DNA of 6,759 nucleotides from Firmicutes bacterium CAG:170 (GCA_000436735.1 FR887222.1:30661-37419); one strand, 5' to 3'; positions 1-6,725 are shown, counted from the stretch's first letter. Numbers and translations: made by a program. The notes: a model not told the origin generated them from the letters alone.

Positions 1-2
1 TG

Positions 3-1358
3 CATGTCCTCCTGGAGCGGCTGACGGAGGAAGCCGTGACGCGCGGCATCTGCGCGGACGATCAGGTCTCGCGCGACCTCTTTGATACGAAGCTGATGGG
101 CGCTTTGACGCCCGCACCGCACGAGGTGCGCGAAAAATTCCGTGCGCTGTATGACGAAAGCCCGTGGCAGGCGACGGACTGGTTCTATGAATTCAGTCAG
201 GATACGAACTATATCCGCCGCGACCGCATTGCAAAGGATCAGAAGTGGGTCTACGAGGGAAAGTACGGTGCGCTGGATATCACGATCAACCTCTCGAAGC
301 CAGAGAAGGACCCGCGCGCCATTGCGGCGGCAAAGCTCGCGCCGCAGGCCGGGTATCCAAAGTGCCAGCTCTGCGCGGAAAATGAGGGCTACGCCGGACG
401 GATGAACCATCCAGCGCGGCAGAATCACCGCCTCATTCCCATGACGCTCTGCGGCGAAAGCTGGTATCTGCAATATTCGCCCTATGTGTATTACAATGAG
501 CACTGCATATGCCTGAGCGCGAAGCATGCGCCGATGCGCATTGACCGGGCCTGCTTTGAGAAGCTGTTGGATTTTGTGACAGTGCTGCCGCACTATTTCA
601 TCGGCTCCAACGCAGACCTTCCAATTGTGGGCGGTTCCATCCTAAGCCATGAGCATTTTCAGGGCGGTCACTATGAATTTGCCATGGAGCGGGCCGAAAT
701 CGAAAAAGCGGTACGCTTCCGCGGCTATGCGGACGTGGAGGCGGGGATCGTGCGCTGGCCGCTGTCCGTTCTCCGGCTGCGCAGTGAAAACCGCGCGCAG
801 CTGGCGGAGCTGGCGGAAAAAATACTGAACGGCTGGCGCGGCTACTCCGATCCGGACGCCTTTGTGTTCGCGCAGACTGACGGCGAGCCGCACAATACCA
901 TCACACCCATCGTCCGGCGGCGCGGAGATGCCTACGAGATGGATCTGGTGCTGCGCAACAACATCACGACGCCGGAGCATCCGCTCGGCGTGTTCCATCC
1001 GCACGCGCAGCTGCACCATATCAAGAAGGAAAACATCGGCCTGATCGAGGTCATGGGCCTCGCAGTGCTGCCGTCAAGACTGAACACGGAGCTTGCGCAG
1101 CTGCGCGAGGCCATTCTGGCCGGGCGCGATATCCGCGCGGACGAGACGCTCGGCAAGCACGCGGATTGGCTGGATGAGCTGAAAACGCGGCACCGTTTTA
1201 CGCCGGAAAATACGGAGCAGATCCTCCGGCAGGAGGTCGGCGCGGTATTCGAGCAGGTTTTGGAGGACGCGGGCGTTTTCAAGCGGAATGAAGCGGGACA
1301 GGGGGCATTCCTGCGCTTTCTCGGCACGCTCGGCATGGAACAGGAGGAAAAGCTATGA
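3..1358 (+). CDS. galT: UTP-hexose-1-phosphate (galactose-1-phosphate) uridylyltransferase, class II, 5' partial
   Basis: This cytoplasmic Leloir-pathway enzyme transfers UMP between UDP-glucose and galactose-1-phosphate, giving UDP-galactose and glucose-1-phosphate. The reading frame is open to the left window edge, and the residues before the first in-frame GTG (position 36) still look like the family, so the true start lies upstream; by family length (about 490-510 aa) roughly 50 residues are missing. Numbering from the GTG at 36, the class II hallmarks are a stretch ending in TINLSKPEKDP near residues 84-94, a CxxC pair (C110, C113; possible metal ligands), and SHEHFQGG with H205-E-H207-F-Q209. 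By analogy with the HPHGQ active site of class I enzymes, H207 would be the nucleophile that forms the uridylylated intermediate. A second HPHAQ lies at residues 321-325 in the C-terminal part. The gene ends in ATGA, overlapping galE by 4 bp, so the two are co-transcribed and probably translationally coupled. Family assignment is firm; the exact start cannot be seen. Confidence 0.95.
   Translation, partial: HVLLERLTEEAVTRGICADDQVSRDLFDTKLMGALTPAPHEVREKFRALYDESPWQATDWFYEFSQDTNYIRRDRIAKDQKWVYEGKYGALDITINLSKPEKDPRAIAAAKLAPQAGYPKCQLCAENEGYAGRMNHPARQNHRLIPMTLCGESWYLQYSPYVYYNEHCICLSAKHAPMRIDRACFEKLLDFVTVLPHYFIGSNADLPIVGGSILSHEHFQGGHYEFAMERAEIEKAVRFRGYADVEAGIVRWPLSVLRLRSENRAQLAELAEKILNGWRGYSDPDAFVFAQTDGEPHNTITPIVRRRGDAYEMDLVLRNNITTPEHPLGVFHPHAQLHHIKKENIGLIEVMGLAVLPSRLNTELAQLREAILAGRDIRADETLGKHADWLDELKTRHRFTPENTEQILRQEVGAVFEQVLEDAGVFKRNEAGQGAFLRFLGTLGMEQEEKL
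1342..1347 (+). promoter_or_regulatory. Ribosome binding site of galE
   Basis: AGGAGG lies inside the last codons of galT, 7 nt before the galE ATG at 1355. This near-perfect Shine-Dalgarno sequence fixes the galE start and supports coupled translation from the galT stop. Confidence 0.85.
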
Positions 1359-2356
1359 AGGTCCTTGTGACCGGCGGAGCCGGTTATATCGGAAGTCATA
1401 CCTGCGTGGAGCTGCTGGAGGCAGGACACGAGGTGATCGTCGTGGACGATCTGGTCAATTCTCAGGTCACGGCGCTGGACAACGTGGAGAAGATCACGGG
1501 AAAGCGCCCGGCGTTCTATGAGACGGATGCAGCGGACAAGGCGGCCATGCAGCGCATTTTTGCGGAGCATCGCCCGGACGCGGTCATTCATTTTGCGGGC
1601 CTTAAGGCCGTCGGCGAAAGCTGCCGCATCCCGCTGCGTTACTACCGCAACAATCTGGACAGCACGCTGACGTTGCTGGAGGTCATGGCGGAGTACGGCT
1701 GCACGCGGCTGGTGTTTTCCTCCTCCGCGACGGTCTACGGCCCGGAAAATCCGGTGCCGTATGCGGAGACGATGTCGGCGCATCTTGCGACGAATCCCTA
1801 CGGCTGGACGAAGATCATGATCGAGCAGATGCTGCGCGACTACGCGGCGGCCGCGCCGGGCTTTACGGCGGTGCTGCTCCGCTACTTCAATCCCATCGGC
1901 GGTCATGCATCGGGGCTTCTGGGCGACGACCCGAACGGCATCCCGAACAACCTGATGCCGTATATCGCGCGCGTCGCGGCAGGTAAGCTCGAACGGCTGA
2001 CGGTCTTTGGCGACGATTATCCCACGCCGGACGGTACCTGCCTGCGGGACTATCTGCATGTGGTCGATCTGGCGAAGGGACACCTCAAGGCGCTGGAATA
2101 CGCGGCGGAGCATACCGGCGCGGAGGCGTTCAACCTCGGCACCGGCAGCGGCGTGAGCGTTCTGGAGCTGGTACACGCCTTTGAAAAGGCCAACGGCGTC
2201 CGCATCCCGTATGTGATCGGGCCGCGCCGTGAGGGCGACCTTGCCTGCTGTTGGGCGGACACGAAAAAGGCGAAGGAGATCCTCGGCTGGACGGCGGAAA
2301 AGTCCGTGGAGGATATGTGCCGCGACAGCTGGCGCTTTGTCAGCCGGAAGGCGTAA
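1355..2356 (+). CDS. galE: UDP-glucose 4-epimerase
   Basis: This cytoplasmic NAD-dependent epimerase interconverts UDP-galactose and UDP-glucose, regenerating the UDP-glucose used by GalT and supplying UDP-galactose for glycan synthesis. The 333-aa protein is an extended short-chain dehydrogenase of normal length (the E. coli enzyme is 338 aa). The Rossmann nucleotide-binding motif GGAGYIGSH sits at residues 7-15. The catalytic SSSATVYG includes S124, and the YxxxK pair is Y149/K153, the same positions as in E. coli GalE. Substrate-pocket segments RYFNPIGGH and NNLMPYIARVAAG follow, then CLRDYLHVVDLAKGH and the C-terminal region containing GPRREGDLACCWAD. The start is set by an AGGAGG site and the ATGA overlap with galT. 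It is the last gene of its operon: a strong hairpin follows about 20 bp after the stop. The sequence shows no sign of damage. Some relatives also act on N-acetylated sugars, which cannot be decided here. Confidence 0.97.
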   Translation: MKVLVTGGAGYIGSHTCVELLEAGHEVIVVDDLVNSQVTALDNVEKITGKRPAFYETDAADKAAMQRIFAEHRPDAVIHFAGLKAVGESCRIPLRYYRNNLDSTLTLLEVMAEYGCTRLVFSSSATVYGPENPVPYAETMSAHLATNPYGWTKIMIEQMLRDYAAAAPGFTAVLLRYFNPIGGHASGLLGDDPNGIPNNLMPYIARVAAGKLERLTVFGDDYPTPDGTCLRDYLHVVDLAKGHLKALEYAAEHTGAEAFNLGTGSGVSVLELVHAFEKANGVRIPYVIGPRREGDLACCWADTKKAKEILGWTAEKSVEDMCRDSWRFVSRKA

Positions 2357-2376
2357 AAAGCAGAATAGGATAAAAG

Positions 2377-2401
2377 AGGCGCTGCCCGGCGGGCAGCGCC
2401 T
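2377..2401. terminator. Bidirectional Rho-independent terminator between galE and the histidine kinase gene
   Basis: A perfect 11-bp GC-rich stem (AGGCGCTGCCC, 2377-2387, pairing with 2391-2401) closes a 3-nt GGC loop. On the plus strand only a short TTT run follows, after galE. Read on the minus strand, the stem is followed by TCTTTTAT, a better U-tract, after the kinase gene that ends at 2442. The convergent arrangement of the two genes and the A-rich and T-rich flanks indicate one hairpin serving both transcripts. Confidence 0.88.
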
Positions 2402-2441
2402 TTCGTATATAGCCTTTTGCGTATAGACAGAATACAGGCAG

Positions 2442-4100
2442 TCATGGGGCATGCGGGAAGTGGATGCGGATCTCCGTGCCCTTGCCGACGGCGCTTTTCA
2501 GCTCCAGACGGGCGTTATGATACTGCGCGGCGTGCTTGACGATGGACAGGCCGAGACCCGTGCCGCCGACGGCCTTGGAATGGCTTTTATCCACGCGGTA
2601 GAAGCGCTCGAAAACGCGACTCTGGTGCGCGTAGGGGATGCCTATGCCGGTGTCGGAGACGGTGAGGACGGTCTCGGCGGTGCTCTGAGCGATATCGACG
2701 CGGACGCTGCCGCCGTCTACGTTGTATTTGACGGCGTTATCGCATAGATTGTAGAGCATCTCGCTCAGAAGTGCCGGAACGCCGGTGACATAGGCCGCGC
2801 CGCCGGTGAGCGAAAGCGTGACATGACACTTTTCGGCGACGCTTTCCAGATTTGCAAGCACATTTTCCGCCAGTGCGTGCAGCTCGACCCGCTGACGCTC
2901 CAGCTTGTCGCCGCCCTCGTCCAGACGCGAGAGCTTGATGATGTCATTGACCAGCTCCAGAAGGCGGCGCGACTCGCGGTAGATGTCGGCGGAGAACTCC
3001 TGCACCTTTTCCATCGGCACCAGTCCGGCCTGCATCAGCTCGGCAAAGCCGGAGATGGAGGTCAGCGGCGTTCTCAGCTCGTGGGAAACGTTGGCGGAGA
3101 ATTCGCGCCGCAGCGCCTCGCGCTGCTCGCGTTCCGTCACGTCCATGAGCAGGACGACCGCGCCGACCACGCTCCCGCCGGACATGACGGGGTTGGCGAT
3201 GATCTGCCAGGTGACGTTTTCACGGGTGAGCAGCACCTCGGCGTGGCTGCCGGAGAGCGCGGACTCCACGACCTTCAGAATGTCGGGATCGCGGCAGACG
3301 AGCCGGAGGCTGCCGACGGCTTCGCCGGCGTCCAGCCCGAGCACCTGCATCGCGCTGTGGTTGCTGGAGAGAATATCGGCCTTTCCGTCAAGCAGAAGGA
3401 AGCCCTCACGCATGTTTTCCGTGATGGCGGTGAATTCCCGCTGGCGAAGGCTCAGCTCGTCCATCTGGCTGCGGCTGGTGTGCAGCAGGTCCTGGAGCCG
3501 CCCGATCAGCGGAGCCAACTCCTGATACGATTCGTCCAGCGCGGGATCGTCGAGATCGATGGCGTTGATCGGCCTTGTGATCTGCTTGGCCAGACGGAAG
3601 GAGAGGACGCCGCAGAGGATCAGAACCAGCACAATGACCCACAAGATCGGCTGGAGCAGGAGGATGGCCATGGAAATGATGGATTCCTGCGTGCAGGCGG
3701 TGCGCAGAACGCTTTCGTCCGGCAGCCGCAGGGCATAATAATGTGTGCGCTCGAGAAAGATCTCCGAATAGCGCGAGCAGCGGCCCTCGCCGCACTCCAG
3801 TGCTTGTTGAATTTCCTCGCGCGCCAGATGATTCGGAAGCGAGGCGGCGTCCGCCGCGCTGTCATAGAGGACACTTCCGTCCGGCGCGACCAGCGTCACG
3901 CGGTCGGCGACCTCAAGGCGCTGCAAAAAGGACGGGCCGGATTCGTCCAGCGCCTGCGCGATGCTTTCCGCCTCGGCGGACAGACGTTCAAACGCCTGCT
4001 GCTCGTAGTTGCTGAACATGACGGCGAAGAAAAGAATGGAGCTGACCAGCAGGACCGTAATGCCGATCAGAAAGGAATTGCGGAAGATCCTTCTGGTCAT
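2442..4100 (-). CDS. phoR: Membrane sensor histidine kinase, PhoR-like
   Basis: This inner-membrane sensor kinase phosphorylates the response regulator encoded just upstream. The 552-aa protein has TM1 at about residues 9-30, an extracytoplasmic sensor region of about 113 residues (31-143), and TM2 at about 144-168. A HAMP linker begins near residue 169 (KQITRPINAID), and a PAS domain spans about 221-325. The HisKA domain carries FSANVSHELRTP with phospho-acceptor H340; E341 and T344 fit the phosphatase-type ExxT. The ATPase domain has the N box NLCDNAVKYN (N451, N455 as likely Mg ligand), G1 DTGIGIP (D483) and G2 GGTGLGLS from G512. The order TM-sensor-TM-HAMP-PAS-HisKA-HATPase is that of Firmicutes PhoR. 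The start overlaps the regulator stop by 4 bp (ATGA) and has no strong ribosome binding site of its own, which suggests coupling. The sensor region has an unusual CGEGRC pair (C103, C108). The phosphate role is inferred from architecture and the neighbouring phosphate transporter; a WalK-like or other signal is possible. Confidence 0.93.
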   Translation of the reverse strand: MTRRIFRNSFLIGITVLLVSSILFFAVMFSNYEQQAFERLSAEAESIAQALDESGPSFLQRLEVADRVTLVAPDGSVLYDSAADAASLPNHLAREEIQQALECGEGRCSRYSEIFLERTHYYALRLPDESVLRTACTQESIISMAILLLQPILWVIVLVLILCGVLSFRLAKQITRPINAIDLDDPALDESYQELAPLIGRLQDLLHTSRSQMDELSLRQREFTAITENMREGFLLLDGKADILSSNHSAMQVLGLDAGEAVGSLRLVCRDPDILKVVESALSGSHAEVLLTRENVTWQIIANPVMSGGSVVGAVVLLMDVTEREQREALRREFSANVSHELRTPLTSISGFAELMQAGLVPMEKVQEFSADIYRESRRLLELVNDIIKLSRLDEGGDKLERQRVELHALAENVLANLESVAEKCHVTLSLTGGAAYVTGVPALLSEMLYNLCDNAVKYNVDGGSVRVDIAQSTAETVLTVSDTGIGIPYAHQSRVFERFYRVDKSHSKAVGGTGLGLSIVKHAAQYHNARLELKSAVGKGTEIRIHFPHAP

Positions 4101-4771
4101 GCTCTGCCGCCGATCTTATAGCCGACGCCCCGGACGGTCTCGATGCAGGAACCAGCTTCGCCGAGCTTGACGCGGAGCGTCCGGATGTGGACGTCGAGCG
4201 TTCGGTTTTCCCGGTCGCAGTCGAAGCCCCAGACCTTGTCCATCAGCGTGCCGCGCGTGAGGACGATGCCGCGGTTTTCCACCAGCAGGCAGAGAATCTC
4301 AAACTCCTTGTTGGTCAGCTGCACGTTCTTGCCGTTCACACGGACGATGTGCTGCGGCGGGCAGATATAGAGCACGCCGATCTGGACGCCGCCGGCGTCG
4401 CCGGACGGCTCTGCGCGGCGCAGCACGGCCCGCACCCGCGCCAGAAGCTCCATCATGCCGAAGGGCTTGGAGATAAAGTCATCCGCGCCGCCATCGAGGC
4501 CGACTACGCGGTCATATTCCGTATTTTTGGCCGTCAGGATAATGACGGGGAGCTTCCGGGTCGGCGCGGCTGCGCGCAGCTTCCGCAGAATGCTCAAACC
4601 GTCCTCCTCGGGCAGCATGATGTCCAGAAGAAGAAGCTCTGGGAGCTGCGCGTCCATAGCACGCCAGAATTCCGAGGGCAGCGCGAAGCCCTGCGCTTCG
4701 TAGCCCTGACTTTGCAGGCCGTAGACGACCAGCTTGCGGATGCTGTCGTCGTCCTCGAGCAGATAGATCAT
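4097..4771 (-). CDS. phoP: OmpR/PhoB-family response regulator, probable phosphate regulator
   Basis: This cytoplasmic DNA-binding transcription factor is the partner of the histidine kinase that follows it. The 224-aa protein has a receiver domain at residues 1 to about 118, with the acidic cluster E6-D7-D8-D9, phospho-acceptor D50 in LLLLDIMLPEEDG, switch residues T80 and F99, and conserved K102-P103. A winged-helix output domain spans about 130-224, with LTNKEFEILCLL, then RTLDVHIRTLRVKLG (recognition helix region) and ETVRGVGYKI in the wing. All signature residues are present, so it should be phosphorylated and bind DNA as a tandem dimer on direct repeats. A GAGG ribosome binding site lies 8 nt before the ATG (minus strand, about 4780-4784). 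The gene heads the two-gene operon and is divergent from a Na+/phosphate cotransporter gene, with a Pho-box-like array between them. The PhoP/PhoB identity is inferred from this context; the OmpR-family assignment is certain. Confidence 0.94.
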   Translation of the reverse strand: MIYLLEDDDSIRKLVVYGLQSQGYEAQGFALPSEFWRAMDAQLPELLLLDIMLPEEDGLSILRKLRAAAPTRKLPVIILTAKNTEYDRVVGLDGGADDFISKPFGMMELLARVRAVLRRAEPSGDAGGVQIGVLYICPPQHIVRVNGKNVQLTNKEFEILCLLVENRGIVLTRGTLMDKVWGFDCDRENRTLDVHIRTLRVKLGEAGSCIETVRGVGYKIGGRA

Positions 4772-4804
4772 AAAATGCGCCTCACTTTCAAGGGGAGGGA
4801 TGCG

Positions 4805-4818
4805 GCGGCAATTGCCGC
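4805..4818. repeat. Perfect 14-bp palindrome in the response regulator leader
   Basis: GCGGCAATTGCCGC is fully self-complementary. It lies between the candidate -10 of the regulator promoter and the regulator start codon, about 34 bp upstream of the ATG on the minus strand. It may be a dimeric repressor operator near the transcription start, or it may form a small hairpin at the 5' end of the mRNA. The sequence alone does not decide between these. Confidence 0.6.
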
Positions 4819-4825
4819 TGAAAAT

Positions 4826-4854
4826 AGTTTATCGGAAAAAGCACGAAAAAGCAA
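4826..4854 (-). promoter_or_regulatory. Candidate promoter for the response regulator-kinase operon
   Basis: On the minus strand, TTGCTT (4854-4849, 3 of 6 to the -35 consensus) is followed after 17 bp by TAAACT (4831-4826, 4 of 6 to the -10). Transcription would begin near 4819. The weak -35 fits an activator-dependent promoter, and the Pho-box-like array lies directly upstream of it, so self-activation by the regulator is plausible. The assignment is by eye. Confidence 0.4.
4835..4853. repeat. Tandem direct repeat GAAAAAGCA, two copies
   Basis: Two identical 9-mers lie at 4835-4843 and 4845-4853, a 10-bp period, which places them on the same face of the helix. They overlap the -35 and spacer of the candidate regulator promoter. 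The A-tracts phased at 10 bp could bend the DNA. Confidence 0.5.
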
Positions 4855-4857
4855 TGT

Positions 4858-4897
4858 TTAACATAGATTTAAGATGAATTTGACAGAATATTTAATA
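4858..4897 (+). promoter_or_regulatory. Pho-box-like array of four direct hexamer repeats
   Basis: Four hexamers, TTAACA (4858), TTAAGA (4869), TTGACA (4880) and TTAATA (4892), start 11, 11 and 12 bp apart. This matches the Firmicutes PhoP recognition pattern of TT(A/C/T)A(A/C/T)A-type repeats separated by about 5 bp, with four repeats for two dimers. One copy departs from it with G at position 3 and one with G at position 5. Read on the minus strand, the copies become CTGTCA, ATCTTA and ATGTTA, the first equal to half of the enterobacterial Pho box. The array lies between the regulator operon and the Na+/phosphate cotransporter gene and could control both. Binding is inferred. Confidence 0.68.
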
Positions 4898-4906
4898 TCG
4901 GCAGAG

Positions 4907-4933
4907 TACCATCAAACTGTTTTGGGCCATAAT
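4907..4933 (+). promoter_or_regulatory. Candidate -10 region(s) for the Na+/phosphate cotransporter gene
   Basis: Two -10-like hexamers lie downstream of the repeat array: TACCAT (4907-4912, 4 of 6) and CATAAT (4928-4933, 5 of 6). Neither has a good -35 at 16-18 bp. If the first is used, transcription starts near 4919 and the repeats occupy about -61 to -22, the usual position of PhoP-activated promoters. CATAAT is the better hexamer but would place the repeats further upstream. The choice is unresolved. Confidence 0.35.
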
Positions 4934-4956
4934 AGAAAGAATACCGCCTGTTGTGT

Positions 4957-4962
4957 GGAGGA
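4957..4962 (+). promoter_or_regulatory. Ribosome binding site that fixes the cotransporter start
   Basis: GGAGGA lies 8 nt before the ATG at 4971. The in-frame GTG at 4953 would place the start upstream of and overlapping this site, so the ATG is the real start. Confidence 0.85.
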
Positions 4963-4970
4963 ATTTGGAT

Positions 4971-6725
4971 ATGAGCATCAGCAATGTGATCTCGCTGCTC
5001 AGCGGCGTGGCGCTGTTCCTGTTCGGCATGGCGCTGATGGGAGACGGATTGAAAAAGGTCGCCGGCAGCAAGCTGGAGGTCGTTTTATACCGTCTGACGG
5101 GAACGCCGCTCAAGGGCTTCCTGCTCGGAACGGGCGTGACGGCGGTCATCCAGTCCTCCTCGGCAACGTCGGTCATGGTCGTCGGCTTCGTCAACTCCGG
5201 TATGATGAAGGTGCGGCAGGCCATCAGCATCGTCATGGGCGCCATCCTCGGCACCAGCATCACGGGCTGGGTACTCTGCCTGTCGGAGATCGGCGGAACG
5301 GGCGGCGGCTGGACGGAGCTTTTCTCTACGGCCACGCTGACCGGCATCATCTCTCTGGTCGGTATCGTGCTGCGGATGTTCTCCAAGACGCAGTCGCGGC
5401 GGCATGTGGGCGATATCCTGATGGGCTTCGCCGTCCTGATGTTCGGCATGACGGCCATGAGCGAGGCGGTCTCGCCGCTACGGCAGAGCCCGGTTTTCAT
5501 CGAGTTCATGACGAAGCTCTCCAATCCGCTGCTCGGCATCCTTTTCGGCACGCTCTTTACGGCCGTGATCCAGAGCGCTTCGGCGGCCGTCGGTATCGTG
5601 CAGGCGCTGGCCTCTACGGGCGTTATCGATTTTGCGACGGCGTTTCCGCTCATCATGGGCATCGCCATCGGCGCGGCCATGCCGGTTCTGATCTCCGCCA
5701 TCGGCGCGAACGTCGAGGGCAGGCGTACCGCGTTTGTCTACCTTGTGGTCGAGGTCGCGGGCGTCGTGTTCTGGGGCGCGGTGTTCTACATCGCAAATGC
5801 CATCTTCCACTTCGAATTCATGAGTATGTGCATGACCGCCGTCAGCATTGCGGCGCTCAATACGCTTTTCCGTCTGGTGAAGGTGCTGATCCTGCTGCCG
5901 TTCACAGATGTGATCGAGGCGCTGGTGGACTTCCTTATCAAGGGAGACGCAAAGGACGAAACGCCGTCGATCATGCAGCTCGAGGAGCGCTTTTTGAAGC
6001 ACCCGGCGCTGGCCATCGAGCAGAGCCGCATGTCGGTCAACGCCATGGCGGAGGAAGCGCGGGACAATCTGACTGAATCCATCAAGCTTCTGCATTCCTA
6101 CACGGACAAGGGCTTCGACATGGTCGAGCGGATGGAGGGGACGGTCGATCGATACGAGGATATGATCGGCTCGTATCTGGTCAAGCTGACCGGCTGCGAG
6201 CTGACCGGGAGCCAGAACGAGGAGGTCTCCAAGTTCCTGCATACCATCTCCGACTTTGAGAGAATTTCCGACCATGCACTGAATATCGGCGAGAGCGCGC
6301 GGGAGATCTTCGAGAAGCATCTGGCCTTCTCCACGCAGGCCCGCCATGAGCTGGATGTGCTGGAATCCGCTGTTGAGGAGATCGTCCGGCTGGCGACGCA
6401 GGCATTTACGGAGAACAATCTGGCACTGGCGGCACGTGTAGAGCCGCTGGAGGAGCTGATCGACAACCTCTGCGACGAGCTGAAGCTGCACCATGTGGAC
6501 CGGCTCCAGAAGGCGCAGTGTACGATCCAGCTCGGCTTTGTGTTCAACGACCTTCTGACCAATTACGAGCGCATATCCGACCACTGCTCGAACATTGCCG
6601 TCGCAATGATCGAGCTGGAATCTGACGAGTTCGATACGCACCAGTACCTCAAGAGCGTCAAGGAGATGAAGTCCTCCGATTTCACAAGGCTCTATGAGGA
6701 GTACAGCAGAGTTTACAGCATCTGA
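4971..6725 (+). CDS. Na+/phosphate cotransporter family protein with C-terminal PhoU-like domain
   Basis: This predicted membrane protein of the PNaS (NptA/YjbB, Na_Pi_cotrans) family probably moves inorganic phosphate with Na+. The 584-aa protein has two inverted membrane repeats in residues 1 to about 325. Each has the family core: GTGVTAVIQSSSATS with Q61-S62-S63-S64, and GTLFTAVIQSASAAVG with Q201-S202-A203-S204. Hydrophobic helices surround both, the last near residues 265-310. A cytoplasmic, mainly helical PhoU-like domain of about 240 residues follows, with two repeats marked by DFERISDHALNI (from D428) and NYERISDHCSNI (from N531), the E..R..DH..N pattern that binds metal in PhoU. The gene is alone in its transcript, divergent from the two-component operon, with a GGAGGA site before its ATG and a hairpin after its stop. 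The PhoU part may gate the transporter or signal to the neighbouring kinase (inference). E. coli YjbB, a similar fusion, is linked to phosphate export, so direction of transport is uncertain. Confidence 0.93.
   Translation: MSISNVISLLSGVALFLFGMALMGDGLKKVAGSKLEVVLYRLTGTPLKGFLLGTGVTAVIQSSSATSVMVVGFVNSGMMKVRQAISIVMGAILGTSITGWVLCLSEIGGTGGGWTELFSTATLTGIISLVGIVLRMFSKTQSRRHVGDILMGFAVLMFGMTAMSEAVSPLRQSPVFIEFMTKLSNPLLGILFGTLFTAVIQSASAAVGIVQALASTGVIDFATAFPLIMGIAIGAAMPVLISAIGANVEGRRTAFVYLVVEVAGVVFWGAVFYIANAIFHFEFMSMCMTAVSIAALNTLFRLVKVLILLPFTDVIEALVDFLIKGDAKDETPSIMQLEERFLKHPALAIEQSRMSVNAMAEEARDNLTESIKLLHSYTDKGFDMVERMEGTVDRYEDMIGSYLVKLTGCELTGSQNEEVSKFLHTISDFERISDHALNIGESAREIFEKHLAFSTQARHELDVLESAVEEIVRLATQAFTENNLALAARVEPLEELIDNLCDELKLHHVDRLQKAQCTIQLGFVFNDLLTNYERISDHCSNIAVAMIELESDEFDTHQYLKSVKEMKSSDFTRLYEEYSRVYSI

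Noticed and set aside
36..38. GTG at 36 as the start of galT.
   Set aside because: The frame is open upstream to the window edge with family-like residues, and starting here would leave the protein about 50 residues short of the usual class II length.
932..2452. A 506-codon open frame on the minus strand, antisense to the end of galT and all of galE.
   Set aside because: It runs across two intact, clearly identified genes and the terminator hairpin. The translation is rich in Arg, His and Ala with no recognisable domain, as expected from reading GC-rich coding DNA backwards.
2823..4121. A 432-codon plus-strand frame antisense to the histidine kinase.
   Set aside because: The kinase reading shows every expected motif. 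The antisense translation has none and begins and ends inside or across known genes.
4880..4885. TTGACA as a perfect sigma-A -35 for the cotransporter.
   Set aside because: No acceptable -10 hexamer lies 16-18 bp downstream (the region reads AGAGTA). The hexamer is better explained as one member of the 11-bp-phased repeat array.
4953..4955. GTG at 4953 as the cotransporter start.
   Set aside because: It would add six residues encoded by the Shine-Dalgarno sequence itself. The ATG at 4971 is correctly spaced from GGAGGA.
4874..6076. A 400-codon plus-strand frame overlapping the cotransporter gene in another frame.
   Set aside because: The overlapping frame gives a Gly/Arg/His-rich sequence without hydrophobic helices or motifs, while the real frame has clear family signatures and a good ribosome binding site. 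Its start would also lie within the Pho-box-like array.
5478..6641. A 387-codon minus-strand open frame antisense to the cotransporter gene.
   Set aside because: It has low-complexity, charged composition rich in Asp, Arg, His and Gln, with no motif and no ribosome binding context. It is a shadow of the real gene on the other strand.
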